NCBI RefSeq assembly: GCF_040436365.1
Contig: NZ_AP026369.1
Span: forward strand, 372,001-436,000
Source: Hydrogenimonas sp. SS33
Lineage (GTDB): Bacteria; Campylobacterota; Campylobacteria; Campylobacterales; Hydrogenimonadaceae
DNA length: 64,000 bases
Direction: 5' to 3'
Part shown: piece by piece, positions 44,423 through 53,204 of the stretch
Layout: each line of letters starts with the position of its first letter
How positions within the stretch are numbered: position 1 is the first letter of the stretch
The notes under the pieces: generated by a model
Told to the model about the DNA's origin: nothing
Databases searched by the model: none
What the model saw: only the letters and a program-made list of their open reading frames with translations
Program-made: the position numbers and the translations under genes

Positions 44423-45124
44423 ATGAAAAAAACAGTGGTGATGACGGTTACCTCGCTCTTGCTGCTGAGCGGTTGTGGTGACCATACGAAAAAGCCGACC
44501 TATGAGGGGGCGGCACTGGCAGAGCAAAAGTGTTCCCACTGCCACAACCTCGAGATGCCGCCCAAAACCTCTCCCGATGAAAAGGCGCCGCCGATGATGG
44601 CGGTCGTCTTTCATGTCAGAGATTTCATGAAAGTGGAAAACCCTTCCGAGAAACGGCAGAAATTCATCGACTTCGTCACCGATTACGTCATTAACCCGTC
44701 CGCCTCCAAATCGTTCTGTGACAAGAAAAGTCTCCAGGAATACGGGGTGATGCCCTCGCAGAAAGGAAAGGTAACGCCGGAGGAGCTCGAAGCGATCGCC
44801 GGGTATATGTATGACCATTTCGACCCGGGGGTCTATCTCAAAATTATGGAGCGCAAGGCGCGCATGGAGGCGCTGCCGGCCTACAAGCGGGTGCTCGTTC
44901 AGAAAAACTGTCTGGGATGCCACGGCGTCGAACAGGACAAAATCGCCCCCTCTTTCCATAAAATCGCCCAAAAATACCACAAAGTGGGGAAAAAGACGAT
45001 GGCACAGAGCATCCGCAACGGCAGCCGCGGCAAATGGAGAGGGTTCAAAGTGCCGATGCCGCCCTTTCGTGATTTGAGTGACGAAGAGATGAATGCCGTC
45101 ACCGACTGGATACTTCGGCAATAG
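44423..45124 (+). CDS. diheme c-type cytochrome lipoprotein
   Basis: 233 residues. Lipoprotein signal (VTSLLLLSGCGDH), then haem site CSHCH (residues ~38-42) and CLGCH (~169-173), each followed by a Met-rich stretch that could give the sixth ligand (MPP, VPMPPFRDLSDEEM). Exported and lipid-anchored, so probably an electron carrier on the periplasmic face. Standing between an ICMT-like gene and a flavin reductase, its partner is not evident. Confidence 0.87.
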   Translation: MKKTVVMTVTSLLLLSGCGDHTKKPTYEGAALAEQKCSHCHNLEMPPKTSPDEKAPPMMAVVFHVRDFMKVENPSEKRQKFIDFVTDYVINPSASKSFCDKKSLQEYGVMPSQKGKVTPEELEAIAGYMYDHFDPGVYLKIMERKARMEALPAYKRVLVQKNCLGCHGVEQDKIAPSFHKIAQKYHKVGKKTMAQSIRNGSRGKWRGFKVPMPPFRDLSDEEMNAVTDWILRQ

Positions 45125-45161
45125 ACTTCTTGCAAAATTATGCCTACCGAAAGGATTGACC

Positions 45162-45755
45162 ATGCTTTTTGACTACGAAAAGAGCGAACCGATAGAAAAT
45201 TACAAACTGATGAGCCAAACCATCATCCCCCGGCCCATTGCCTGGATCGTCACTGAACATAACGGTGTTGTGAATGTAGCGCCCTTCAGCTACTTTACGG
45301 GCCTCTCCTCCAAACCGCCCACGATGGTCGTCTCCATCGGCCACAAAAGCGACGGCTCCCCCAAAGATACGCTCAAAAACCTCCGGGAGACGAAGCGGTG
45401 CACCCTTTGTATGGTTACGCCAAAGCATCTGGAGATGATGCACTTCAGCTCCAAGGAGATGGATGCCGCCCAAAGCGAAGCCGAAACCTTCGACATACCG
45501 CTGACAACCGTCGTCGAAGGGTATCCGCCGATGGTCGAGGGCGCGCCCGCCGCTTTCTTCTGCGACTACTACCAGGAGGTGGCGCTGGATGGGAGCAAAA
45601 CCGTCCCCGTCATCCTGCAAATCCGGTATCAGGTTGTCGACGATGCATGCATTGTCGACAAAGAGCACCTGACCATCGACTGTGAAACCCTCGCCCGCGT
45701 CGGCAAAAGCTATGCGCTGCTCGGTGAAGTGCTCGACGCGCCCAAAATCCCCTGA
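45162..45755 (+). CDS. flavin reductase-like FMN-binding protein
   Basis: 197 residues of the split-barrel flavoprotein family. IPRPIAWIVTEHNGVVNVAP, FSYFTGLSSKPPTMVVSIGH and KDTLKNLRET are the conserved FMN site. May bind FMN as a reductase or storage protein. ATG 45162 follows AAAGGA. The next gene begins 15 bases after it. Confidence 0.9.
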   Translation: MLFDYEKSEPIENYKLMSQTIIPRPIAWIVTEHNGVVNVAPFSYFTGLSSKPPTMVVSIGHKSDGSPKDTLKNLRETKRCTLCMVTPKHLEMMHFSSKEMDAAQSEAETFDIPLTTVVEGYPPMVEGAPAAFFCDYYQEVALDGSKTVPVILQIRYQVVDDACIVDKEHLTIDCETLARVGKSYALLGEVLDAPKIP

Positions 45756-45770
45756 AAGGAGTCGGCCGCC

Positions 45771-46406
45771 ATGCCCAAAACGGAACCTTTCGAAAAGCTG
45801 ACCGACCACTACGACGCCTGGTTCGAAGAGCACAGCGGGGTCTATGCCGAGGAGTTGGAAGCGATCCGGCGGATCATGCCGCCTTTCAAAAAGGGGGTGG
45901 AGATCGGTGTGGGGACGGGCCGTTTCGCCGCTCCACTGGGCATCGGGCTGGGGCTCGAACCCTCCAAAAAGATGGCCCAGAAAGCCAAAGAGAGGGGTAT
46001 CGGGATTGTCGAAGGGTGCGCCGAGGCGGTTCCCCTGCCTGACGGCTGCTGCGACCTGGCCCTTTTTGTCACGACCATCTGTTTCGTCGACGATGTCGAG
46101 AAGGCCCTTGGCGAAATCTACCGCATATTGCAGCCGGGCGGCCACATCGTGGTTGGGTTTGTGGACCGGGAGACCCCCCTTGGCCGGAAGTACCAAGAGC
46201 ACAAAGAGCAGAGCCGCTTTTACAAAGCGGCCCGCTTCTTCAGCGCCGCCGAAGTCTTGGAACTTCTCAAAAAGAGCGGGTTTACGGAGTGCGTGGCGGT
46301 GCAGACCCTCTTCGGGCCCGACCTGGAGCATATGAAAGGCGGTATCAAAGAGGGCTTCGGCGAAGGCGCCTTCGTGGCGATGCGGTGCAAAAAACCGGAT
46401 GCGTAA
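45771..46406 (+). CDS. class I SAM-dependent methyltransferase (UbiE-like fold)
   Basis: 211 residues. SAM motif GVEIGVGTGRFAAPLGIGLG, EGCAEAVPLPDGCCDLALFV and a post-motif EIYRILQPGGHIVVGFVDRE. Substrate unknown. It overlaps the DUF434 gene by eight bases, and AAAGGAG stands before ATG 45771. Confidence 0.83.
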   Translation: MPKTEPFEKLTDHYDAWFEEHSGVYAEELEAIRRIMPPFKKGVEIGVGTGRFAAPLGIGLGLEPSKKMAQKAKERGIGIVEGCAEAVPLPDGCCDLALFVTTICFVDDVEKALGEIYRILQPGGHIVVGFVDRETPLGRKYQEHKEQSRFYKAARFFSAAEVLELLKKSGFTECVAVQTLFGPDLEHMKGGIKEGFGEGAFVAMRCKKPDA

Positions 46407-47109
46407 GCACAGGGGGCTGGCCCCCGAAGACCGCACCTTTTTCGACCAAGAGCGTATAGGCAGGCTCCGGCAGGCCGTGGAAGACCTCAGCTGCCTCCTG
46501 CAGCGGGGGTATGCCCAGAAGGCCGCCACCGAGCTGGTGGGCAACCGCTACCAGCTCACGGCCAGGGAGCGGCATGCGCTGCTGCACGCCGCCTGGAGCG
46601 GCCATAGCCGCAAAGCGCCCCTCCCTCCCGAAGCGCTCAGAGGGCGTAGGCTCTGCATCGACGGCTTCAACCTGCTCATAACCCTGGAGACGGCCCTGGG
46701 CGGCGGCATTCTTATCCGCGGCAGGGACGGCTGCTACCGTGACATCGCCAACGTACACGGCAACTACAGTTTCCGCATAGAGACCGAAAAGGCGGTGGAG
46801 ATGGCCGCCGACGCGATCGCAGCGCTCGGCGTTGCGGAAGCGGTCTGGTATTTCGACCGTCCCGTTTCCAACAGCGGGCGCATCGCCCGACTGGTCAACC
46901 GCGTGGCGGAAGCGCGGCATCTGCCCATGCGTACCGAAACCGTAGACCAGGTCGATACGCGCCTGAAAAGGTGCCCCGATGTGGCCGTCACCGCCGATGC
47001 CGTCATCCTCGACAGCGGCGTCGATTGGTTCGATCTTGCGGGGTGGATCATCGAACACCGCATCGTAACCCCGCTTCATCTGCTCGATTTCTCCGAGGGT
47101 ACCCGTTAA
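46399..47109 (+). CDS. DUF434 domain protein
   Basis: 236 residues matching DUF434: an N-terminal helical part (LSCLLQRGYAQKAATELVGN), then a PIN-like alpha/beta domain with RLCIDGFNLLITLETALGG, GCYRDIANVHGNYSFR and several well-placed Asp (DVAVTADAVILDSGVDWFDL). A nuclease role is plausible but unproven. Convergent overlap of four bases with hrpB. Confidence 0.82.
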   Translation: MRKHRGLAPEDRTFFDQERIGRLRQAVEDLSCLLQRGYAQKAATELVGNRYQLTARERHALLHAAWSGHSRKAPLPPEALRGRRLCIDGFNLLITLETALGGGILIRGRDGCYRDIANVHGNYSFRIETEKAVEMAADAIAALGVAEAVWYFDRPVSNSGRIARLVNRVAEARHLPMRTETVDQVDTRLKRCPDVAVTADAVILDSGVDWFDLAGWIIEHRIVTPLHLLDFSEGTR

Positions 47110-49595
47110 GGTTTCCTCTCCATCTCTTTTTTCGTCTTGCGCGTCGCCCGGGCCTGGAGCGGGTCTTCGGGCCAGTAGTGTTTGGGGTAGCGGCCCCGCA
47201 TCTCTTTACGGATGTCGGGGTAGGCGTTTTGCCAGAAGGTTTCGAGGTTCCGGGTCACGGCGAGGGGCCGGTTGGCGGGCGAGAGGAGGTGCAGGGTCAG
47301 GGGTACCCTTCCCTCCATGAGTGTGGGGCTTTCACGCCAGCCGAAGATCTCCTGCAGCCGTACCGCAAGGACGGGGGCTTCGGGATCGCTGTAATCGACG
47401 GCGATCTTCGAGCCGCTCGGCACTTCGATGCGCTCCGGTGCCACGCGTTCCAGGCGCCGCATCGCCTCCCAGCCCGCCATCTGTCGCAAAACGGCATACA
47501 TATCGAGTCCCTGAAGCTCTTTCATGCCGGCCACCCCCTCCATGTAGGGCAGGAGCCACTCTTTCAGCGTCCTAAGCAGTGTTTCGTCGCCCACGTCGAC
47601 AAAGGTGTCACCCAGGTGGCAACGGGCGAAGCGTAGACGGTTGCGCAACGAGAGGCTGCGTTTCTCCCAGGGAAGCAGTTGCAACCCCCGCTTCTCGATC
47701 ACCGGTAGGAGCGCTTCGGCGATTCGCCCGCTATCAGGGTTTGCGACCGGTTCGCTTCGCAGGACAACCGCCCCCAGCTTCGTCACCCGCCGCGCTTCCA
47801 CCCGCTCTTTCTCCCTGCTCCAGCGGTAGTCGTCACGGGTTTGCAGGCTCTCTTCAAAGAGTTCGAAAAGGTCCGCCTCCTCCAGCGGCGCGGCGGTATG
47901 GATACTCCCCTCCTTTCCCGACCCGCCCGCTTCGGCCACCGCCAGCCAGGGCGAGCGCTCCAGCGAATCGGAGGAAGCAAGGTGCAACCCCTTGCCAGAG
48001 ACGGTGAGGTAGCGGCTGCCCTCCCCCCGCCACTTCGCGACGCGCTCCGGGTAGGCGAGCGCGACGAGAAGCCCCGCTTTTCGCGCATCTATGAGCTCAT
48101 ATTTTTCAATATCAAGCGTTTTCAGCACCTTTCCCACCGATTTTCTGTACCGCGAGAAGGATCTTTCATGCAGGGAGTGTTCAAACGTTTCAAGAAGTAG
48201 GCCGATGTCGCTCTCCCTGGGCAGAGGGGGGCGCTCTTCCAGTAGCACCGCGAGCAGGGCCGCTTCGACCCCGAGGCCCATCGGTTTGGCTTTCAGAAGC
48301 ATGTGGGCGATGCGGGGATGGTGCCTCAGGCGCATCGCCTCTTTGCCGTGGCCGGTCAGGTTCCCTTTTTCGTCGACCATGCCGAGACGCTTTAAAAGGG
48401 CGTCGGCCTCCTCCACGGCGTGTTTTGGCGGCGGGTCGATCCACCGCAGTGTTTCCGGTCTCGCGCCCCATGCGGCCAGGTTCATCATCAGAGGTGCCAG
48501 GTCGCTTCGCAAAATTTCTGGCGTCGCGTACTCCCTGAGTACCCTGTTTTCATGCCAGAGCCTAAGGCAGAGGCCGGGGGCCTCCCGCCCCGCCCTGCCC
48601 GCCCGCTGGGTGGCGGAGTTGCGGCTGATGGGGAGGGTCTCGTAGCGGTTCATGCCCGAAGCCGCATCGTAAAAGACGGAGCGCTCCCATCCCGAATCGA
48701 CGACGACCCGCACACCTTCGATCGTCAGGCTTGTTTCGGCGATGTTGGTCGCCAGCACCACCTTTCGCCTGCCGTCCGTCGCGGGTTCGACGGCCAACCG
48801 CTGGGCCCGGGCATCCAGCGTTCCGTAAAGCGGCGCGATGAGCAGCCGGTCGTCGCCGGTTTTTTGGCGCAGCAGCCTTTCGGCTTCCCTGATCTCTTTG
48901 GCGCCTGGGAGAAAAACCAGAATGTCCCCCGCCTCTTCTTGAAGCGCTTCCACCGTTTTTCCCACCGATGCCGCGGCGATGTCGCGGGGTGCGGGCGGCG
49001 GGGTCCGTATGTCGAGATAGCGGTATCTCACCGGGTGGCTTCGCCCCTCACAGGCGATGACGGGAACGGGGGCCTCCCCCTCTTTTAAAAGCTCGGCGAC
49101 GGGACCGGTCTGCAGCGTCGCCGACATGAGTAGGATTTTCAAATCTTCGCGCAAAATCTCCTGGGATTCCAGAGAAAGGGCCAGGGAGAGGTCGGCATGG
49201 ATGGAGCGTTCGTGAAACTCGTCGAAGATGAGCAGCCCCACCCCTTCCAGCGCCGGATCGTTCAGGAGTATCTGCGTCAAAACCCCTTCGGTCACCACCT
49301 CGACGCGGGTGTCGCCGGAGACTTTTGTCTCCCCCCGCATCCGGTACCCCACCCTGCGGCCCACCTTCTCCCCCAGGGTTTGCGCCATACGCATCGCCGC
49401 CGCCCGGGCCGCCAGCCGCCGGGGTTCGAGCATGACGATTTTTCGCCCCTTTAGCCACGGCGCCTCCATCAGCGCAAGGGGAACCACCGTTGTCTTCCCC
49501 GCCCCCGGCGCCGCCTGCAAAACGACACGGCGGTGGGAAGAGAGCGCCTCTTGAAGCTCAGGTAAAACGGAATGGATGGGAAGAGTGGAATTCAT
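47106..49595 (-). CDS. hrpB: ATP-dependent RNA helicase HrpB
   Basis: 829 residues, DExH-box helicase. Walker A QAAPGAGKTTVVPLAL, LEPRRLAARAAAMRMAQ, DEFHERSIHADLSLAL (DEFH box), SATL, VLATNIAETSLTIEGVRVVV and RAGRAGREAPGLCLRLW, then the HrpB-specific C-terminal domain. ATG 49595 is chosen for its typical N-terminus; the ATG at 49616 is seven codons upstream. Cellular role in bacteria is unclear. Confidence 0.94.
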   Translation of the reverse strand: MNSTLPIHSVLPELQEALSSHRRVVLQAAPGAGKTTVVPLALMEAPWLKGRKIVMLEPRRLAARAAAMRMAQTLGEKVGRRVGYRMRGETKVSGDTRVEVVTEGVLTQILLNDPALEGVGLLIFDEFHERSIHADLSLALSLESQEILREDLKILLMSATLQTGPVAELLKEGEAPVPVIACEGRSHPVRYRYLDIRTPPPAPRDIAAASVGKTVEALQEEAGDILVFLPGAKEIREAERLLRQKTGDDRLLIAPLYGTLDARAQRLAVEPATDGRRKVVLATNIAETSLTIEGVRVVVDSGWERSVFYDAASGMNRYETLPISRNSATQRAGRAGREAPGLCLRLWHENRVLREYATPEILRSDLAPLMMNLAAWGARPETLRWIDPPPKHAVEEADALLKRLGMVDEKGNLTGHGKEAMRLRHHPRIAHMLLKAKPMGLGVEAALLAVLLEERPPLPRESDIGLLLETFEHSLHERSFSRYRKSVGKVLKTLDIEKYELIDARKAGLLVALAYPERVAKWRGEGSRYLTVSGKGLHLASSDSLERSPWLAVAEAGGSGKEGSIHTAAPLEEADLFELFEESLQTRDDYRWSREKERVEARRVTKLGAVVLRSEPVANPDSGRIAEALLPVIEKRGLQLLPWEKRSLSLRNRLRFARCHLGDTFVDVGDETLLRTLKEWLLPYMEGVAGMKELQGLDMYAVLRQMAGWEAMRRLERVAPERIEVPSGSKIAVDYSDPEAPVLAVRLQEIFGWRESPTLMEGRVPLTLHLLSPANRPLAVTRNLETFWQNAYPDIRKEMRGRYPKHYWPEDPLQARATRKTKKEMERKP

Positions 49596-49607
49596 GTAAG
49601 AGAAGAA

Positions 49608-49626
49608 GGCACACAAAAAGTGTGCC
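49608..49626 (-). terminator. hairpin between trx and hrpB
   Basis: GGCACAC-AAAAA-GTGTGCC is a 7-bp perfect stem between the end of trx and the start of hrpB. The tail is T/C-rich rather than a clean T-run on the minus strand, so termination may be partial. Confidence 0.35.
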
Positions 49627-49645
49627 GTTTAAAGAAGTGGCTCAG

Positions 49646-50023
49646 TCAGCCCTGTTGCTCGGCTTCCTGCTGTTTTTTGACCTCTTCGCGGACTTTTTCC
49701 ATGTCGAGTTCCCTGACCTGCTTGATCAGGTCTTTCAGCCCCTCTTCGGGAATGAGGCCCGGCTGCATGAAGAGGATAATCCCTTCGCGCATGATGGCGA
49801 CAGTGGGAATGGACTGGATATTGAAATGCGCCGCAAGCTCGCGCTCCTCTTCGGTGTTGACCTTGCCGAAAAGAATATCGGGATTCTCCTGGGAAACCTT
49901 TTCGAAGATGGGACCGAACTGCTTGCAGGGCCCGCACCAGGGAGCCCAGAAGTCGAGAATGACGATATCGCTGGAGGAAACCTTGTCGTTGAAGTTCTCT
50001 TTGGTGAGATTTTCGAGAGCCAT
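49646..50023 (-). CDS. thioredoxin
   Basis: 125 residues. The active site is FWAPWCGPCKQFGPIFEKVS, and the cis-proline loop is IQSIPTVAIM. The C-terminus is extended by a charged helix (VREEVKKQQEAEQQG). ATG 50023 (MALENLT) gives the usual N-terminus; an in-frame extension to 50056 is unlikely. Cytoplasmic disulfide reductant. Confidence 0.93.
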   Translation of the reverse strand: MALENLTKENFNDKVSSSDIVILDFWAPWCGPCKQFGPIFEKVSQENPDILFGKVNTEEERELAAHFNIQSIPTVAIMREGIILFMQPGLIPEEGLKDLIKQVRELDMEKVREEVKKQQEAEQQG

Positions 50024-50142
50024 AGTGTGTACCTTTGTGGAAAAATGAAAGCCCATTATGACATGTACGGGTTGAAAGGGGGATTAGAATGATTGTGATA
50101 AAATCGCTTGAGTTTCGTTATATCGATTTTATTGGATGAAAT

Positions 50143-50847
50143 ATGCACATCACCATCGTATTCGACAATTACGCCTATCTCGAAGGTTTTCCCACGCTGT
50201 GGGGGTTTTCATGTTTCATCGAAACGGATGAGACCACTTTTCTTTTCGATACGGGAAGCAACGGGCGGGTGCTTTTGAAAAATATGGCACGGCTCGGGGT
50301 CGATCTTCAGAAGGCCGAGGCGTTGGTGTTTTCGCATCCGCACTGGGACCATATCGGCGGGGTCGATTCGGTGCTTGAAGTCCATCCGGAACTCAGGATT
50401 TTCGCGCCCTCTTCCCTTTCGAAGCATCTCATTCGGGATCTGAACGCCCAGAGCCTGGGGGTGACCGTCGTAGGCAAAGAGCCGCGGGAGATCCTGCCCA
50501 ATGTCTGGTCCACGGGCGTGATGGGCGAGATTGGCGAGCAGTCGGTCGTGATCGATACCGACAAGGGGCTCGTCGTCGTGACGGGGTGCGCACATCCGGG
50601 TGTCGAAAACATCGCGGAACGCGCCATTGAGATGCTTGGCAAGCCTATTGTTCTTTTGATGGGAGGATTTCATCTGATGTATTCTGACGCTTCCGAAATC
50701 GCGGCAGTCATAGAGAAACTCGAGACTTTGGGTGTGCAGAATGTCTGCCCGACCCACTGCAGCGGCGATTTGGCCATTGCAATGTTCAAAGAGGCGTTCG
50801 GCGACCACTCTCTGCAAGGGGGCGTCGGAAGAGTCATCGAAATATGA
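50143..50847 (+). CDS. metallo-beta-lactamase-fold hydrolase (dihydropteridine-type)
   Basis: 234 residues. Metal site HPHWDHIGG and later TGCAHPG, GGFHLM and CPTHCSGD, as in the methanopterin/aminobenzene-phosphate-synthase-like subgroup. LFDTGSNGRVLLKNMARLGV fits too. Reaction unknown. Its stop overlaps the next ATG (ATGA), linking it to the two-gene permease. Confidence 0.83.
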   Translation: MHITIVFDNYAYLEGFPTLWGFSCFIETDETTFLFDTGSNGRVLLKNMARLGVDLQKAEALVFSHPHWDHIGGVDSVLEVHPELRIFAPSSLSKHLIRDLNAQSLGVTVVGKEPREILPNVWSTGVMGEIGEQSVVIDTDKGLVVVTGCAHPGVENIAERAIEMLGKPIVLLMGGFHLMYSDASEIAAVIEKLETLGVQNVCPTHCSGDLAIAMFKEAFGDHSLQGGVGRVIEI

Positions 50848-51275
50848 AGCGAAAAAGAAGTTTCGCGAAGTCGCTGAAAAAGGCGTTCATCGCTCTGGTG
50901 GCGATGCTTCCGATGCTGCTGGCCGTCATCGGTCTTGTGGGGCTTTTTCAGGTTTTCATCTCCAAAGAGATGCTCGCCTCGATGTTCACGGGCGATCCTG
51001 TCCGGGATACGCTCACGGGGACGATCGCCGGTGCGATCGCCGTGGGGCAGGCGCTCATAAGCTACATACTCGGCGGGGAACTGTTGCAGCAGGGTGTGTC
51101 GATGTATGCGGTCACGGCCTTCATTCTGGCGTGGGTCACGCTCGGCGTCGTACAGCTTCCTGCCGAAGCGGAAGTGCTGGGCGTGCGTTTTACTGTTTAC
51201 AGGAACATACTGGCCTTCATCTCGACGATCATCGTCTCCGTCGCCACCGTTTGGACGCTTGGACTATTTCGATGA
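50844..51275 (+). CDS. small permease-like membrane protein, half 1
   Basis: 143 residues with about four membrane segments. The internal SxTG-like stretch MFTGDPVRDTLTGTIAGAIA and GQALISYILGGELLQQG resembles one half of the UPF0718/YraQ permeases. It directly overlaps a second half-size gene (51272), so the pair may make a hetero-dimeric permease. Confidence 0.65.
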   Translation: MKRKRSFAKSLKKAFIALVAMLPMLLAVIGLVGLFQVFISKEMLASMFTGDPVRDTLTGTIAGAIAVGQALISYILGGELLQQGVSMYAVTAFILAWVTLGVVQLPAEAEVLGVRFTVYRNILAFISTIIVSVATVWTLGLFR

Positions 51276-51754
51276 AATTCAAAGGCGTCAAATTTCTGGT
51301 CGCGGTATCGCTTCTGTATGCCGTGGTTGCGGCACTCCATCACGAAAAATCTATCGAAGCGCTAGAAAAAAGCGGCATGGTTCTGGCGAAAATCGGGCCG
51401 ATTCTGCTGATCGTGGTTTTTGTGACGGCGGTGATCAATTACTTCTTCGATCCGAAGGATGTGGCGGCACATCTGGGGGAAAAGAGCGGGCTGAAGGGGT
51501 GGCTCATCGCTCTGGCCGCGGGCATCGCAAGCCACGGGCCCATGTACGCCTGGTACCCGATGATCGAAGATCTGAAAAGGCACGGCATGCGTGACGGCCT
51601 CGTGGCGACATTCTTTTACGCGCGGGCGGTGAAAGTGCCGCTGCTGCCGATCATGATCGACTATTTCGGGCTCGCTTTTACACTCATCATCACACTATAT
51701 ACCCTGATCGCCGCACTGGTTCAGGGGTGGCTGATCGATCGGATGGAAAGTTGA
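51272..51754 (+). CDS. small permease-like membrane protein, half 2
   Basis: 160 residues with about four membrane segments. FFDPKDVAAHLGEKSGLKGW, AAGIASHGPMYAWYPMIEDL and GLVATFFYARAVKVPLLPIM recall the second half of UPF0718/YraQ transporters. ATG 51272 overlaps the stop of half 1. Substrate unknown. Confidence 0.65.
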   Translation: MKFKGVKFLVAVSLLYAVVAALHHEKSIEALEKSGMVLAKIGPILLIVVFVTAVINYFFDPKDVAAHLGEKSGLKGWLIALAAGIASHGPMYAWYPMIEDLKRHGMRDGLVATFFYARAVKVPLLPIMIDYFGLAFTLIITLYTLIAALVQGWLIDRMES

Positions 51755-51836
51755 TGCCGTCATTGTAATCTTTACGATTTAATCGTATCATCGGGCCTCA
51801 GATGTAAAATAGTTCATATAAAATCAGGAGAAGAAG

Positions 51837-52430
51837 ATGAAACTGTTGAAAACGACCATCGTCGCGTTTGCGGCTTCCGCGATGCTCTTTGCGGCGCAGG
51901 GAGAGCATCATGCAAAAAAAGAGAAGAAAAAAGGTGAAATCGCCACAGTCGTGGAAACGGGTAACGCCGCGTCACGGCTGCTGCTCAAAACGCTCGGGGG
52001 CAATCTCAAAAAGCATATGAAGAAGGGCGGCCCTGCCGAGGCATTTGGCTTTTGTTCCACCCATGCGGCCGACCTGACGGCGGAAGTCGACAACCGGCTT
52101 GGCAAGCGTGTGAGCATCAAGCGGGTGACGCTCAAGCCCCGCAACCCGGCGAACGAAGCCGCCGGAGACGAAAAGGCGGTTCTCGAAGCGCTGGAGACGC
52201 TCGACAAAAACCATGTCCGCCTTCCCAGGCATCTGATAGAAAAGACGCCGGGGGGGTACAAATACTACAAACCGCTGGTCATCAACAAAAAGGTGTGCCT
52301 CAAGTGCCACGGAACCCACATCGACCCCGCGCTCAAGGCGAAGATCGACAAAACCTACCCGACCGACAAGGCGACGGGTTACAAAATGGGTGACCTGCGG
52401 GGCGCCGTCGTCGTCACGATCAAACAGTGA
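51837..52430 (+). CDS. DUF3365 haem-binding protein (Tll0287-like)
   Basis: 197 residues. Sec signal peptide to about residue 20 (MKLLKTTIVAFAASAMLFAA), then a Tll0287-like/DUF3365 domain with FGFCSTHA and one c-type haem site CLKCHGTHID (~162-166). Exported mono-haem protein, maybe a redox or gas sensor. ATG 51837 follows GGAG. Followed by short tandem repeats. Confidence 0.85.
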   Translation: MKLLKTTIVAFAASAMLFAAQGEHHAKKEKKKGEIATVVETGNAASRLLLKTLGGNLKKHMKKGGPAEAFGFCSTHAADLTAEVDNRLGKRVSIKRVTLKPRNPANEAAGDEKAVLEALETLDKNHVRLPRHLIEKTPGGYKYYKPLVINKKVCLKCHGTHIDPALKAKIDKTYPTDKATGYKMGDLRGAVVVTIKQ

Positions 52431-52468
52431 ACAGTGAACAGTCAACAGTGAACGGGAAACAGTGAACG
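52423..52468. repeat. short tandem repeats AACAGTGAACAGTC
   Basis: Four to five imperfect units of AACAGTGAAC/AACAGTCAAC run from the end of the DUF3365 gene into the start of the next methyltransferase. Slippage-prone; they may alter spacing or the N-terminus of the next gene. Not CRISPR (unit under 15 bases, no spacers). Confidence 0.7.
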
Positions 52469-53148
52469 GAAAGTCAGAAAGTGTGAACGGGGAAAAAGTT
52501 TACAGGCAGGAAGATTCCAAGGTCGAAGTGGCGGGTTTCGAGGCCCGTTACTACGATACGTTGATGAACATCATCACCTTCGGGTGGTACCCGAAGTTCA
52601 TCGACAAGGCGATCGCCGATATCGGACTCAAACCCGGTGAAAAGGTGCTCGATTTCGGTGCCGGTACGGGCCGCAACGCCCTTTTGATGGAGAAGCACAT
52701 CGGCGAGGGCGGAAAGATCACGGCGCTGGAGATCGGGCCTGAGATGAAAGCGCAGTTTGCCGAAAAAACGGCGCCCTACCCCAACATCGAACTCGTCGAC
52801 CGCCGCATCGACGAGCCACTCCCCTACGAAAACGAATACGACGTCGTCTTCATCTCCTTCGTATTGCACGGTTTCGTGCAAAAAAAGCGCGACGTCATCA
52901 TCCAAAACGCCTACAGGGCCCTCAAACCGGGCGGACGGTTCGCCATACTCGACTACAACAACTTCGATGTGGACAAAGCGCCGTGGTATATCAGGTTCGC
53001 CATCCGAAAAGTGGAGTGCCCGCTGGCGGAAGATTTCATCGATCGCGATACGAAAAAGATGCTTGAACCTTACGGTTTCGGAGATTTCGAAGAGACCCTC
53101 TATTTCAGGAACTATCTCCGACTTCTCAAAGCTTTCAAAATCCAGTGA
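52462..53148 (+). CDS. class I SAM-dependent methyltransferase
   Basis: Up to 228 residues. VLDFGAGTGRNALLMEKHIG, ALEIGPEMKAQF and ALKPGGRFAILDYNNFDVDK are SAM motifs I, II and post-IV. YDTLMNIITFGWYPKFIDKA resembles UbiE-like quinone/arsenite-type methyltransferases. Start unclear: GTG 52462 lies within the tandem repeats, and GTG 52483 would give 221 residues. Confidence 0.83.
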   Translation: MNGKSESVNGEKVYRQEDSKVEVAGFEARYYDTLMNIITFGWYPKFIDKAIADIGLKPGEKVLDFGAGTGRNALLMEKHIGEGGKITALEIGPEMKAQFAEKTAPYPNIELVDRRIDEPLPYENEYDVVFISFVLHGFVQKKRDVIIQNAYRALKPGGRFAILDYNNFDVDKAPWYIRFAIRKVECPLAEDFIDRDTKKMLEPYGFGDFEETLYFRNYLRLLKAFKIQ

Positions 53149-53204
53149 CATATCTTTTTTGAAACTTTCAAAGCCGATTTGGACCAAGCCGCTACAATAA
53201 AGCT

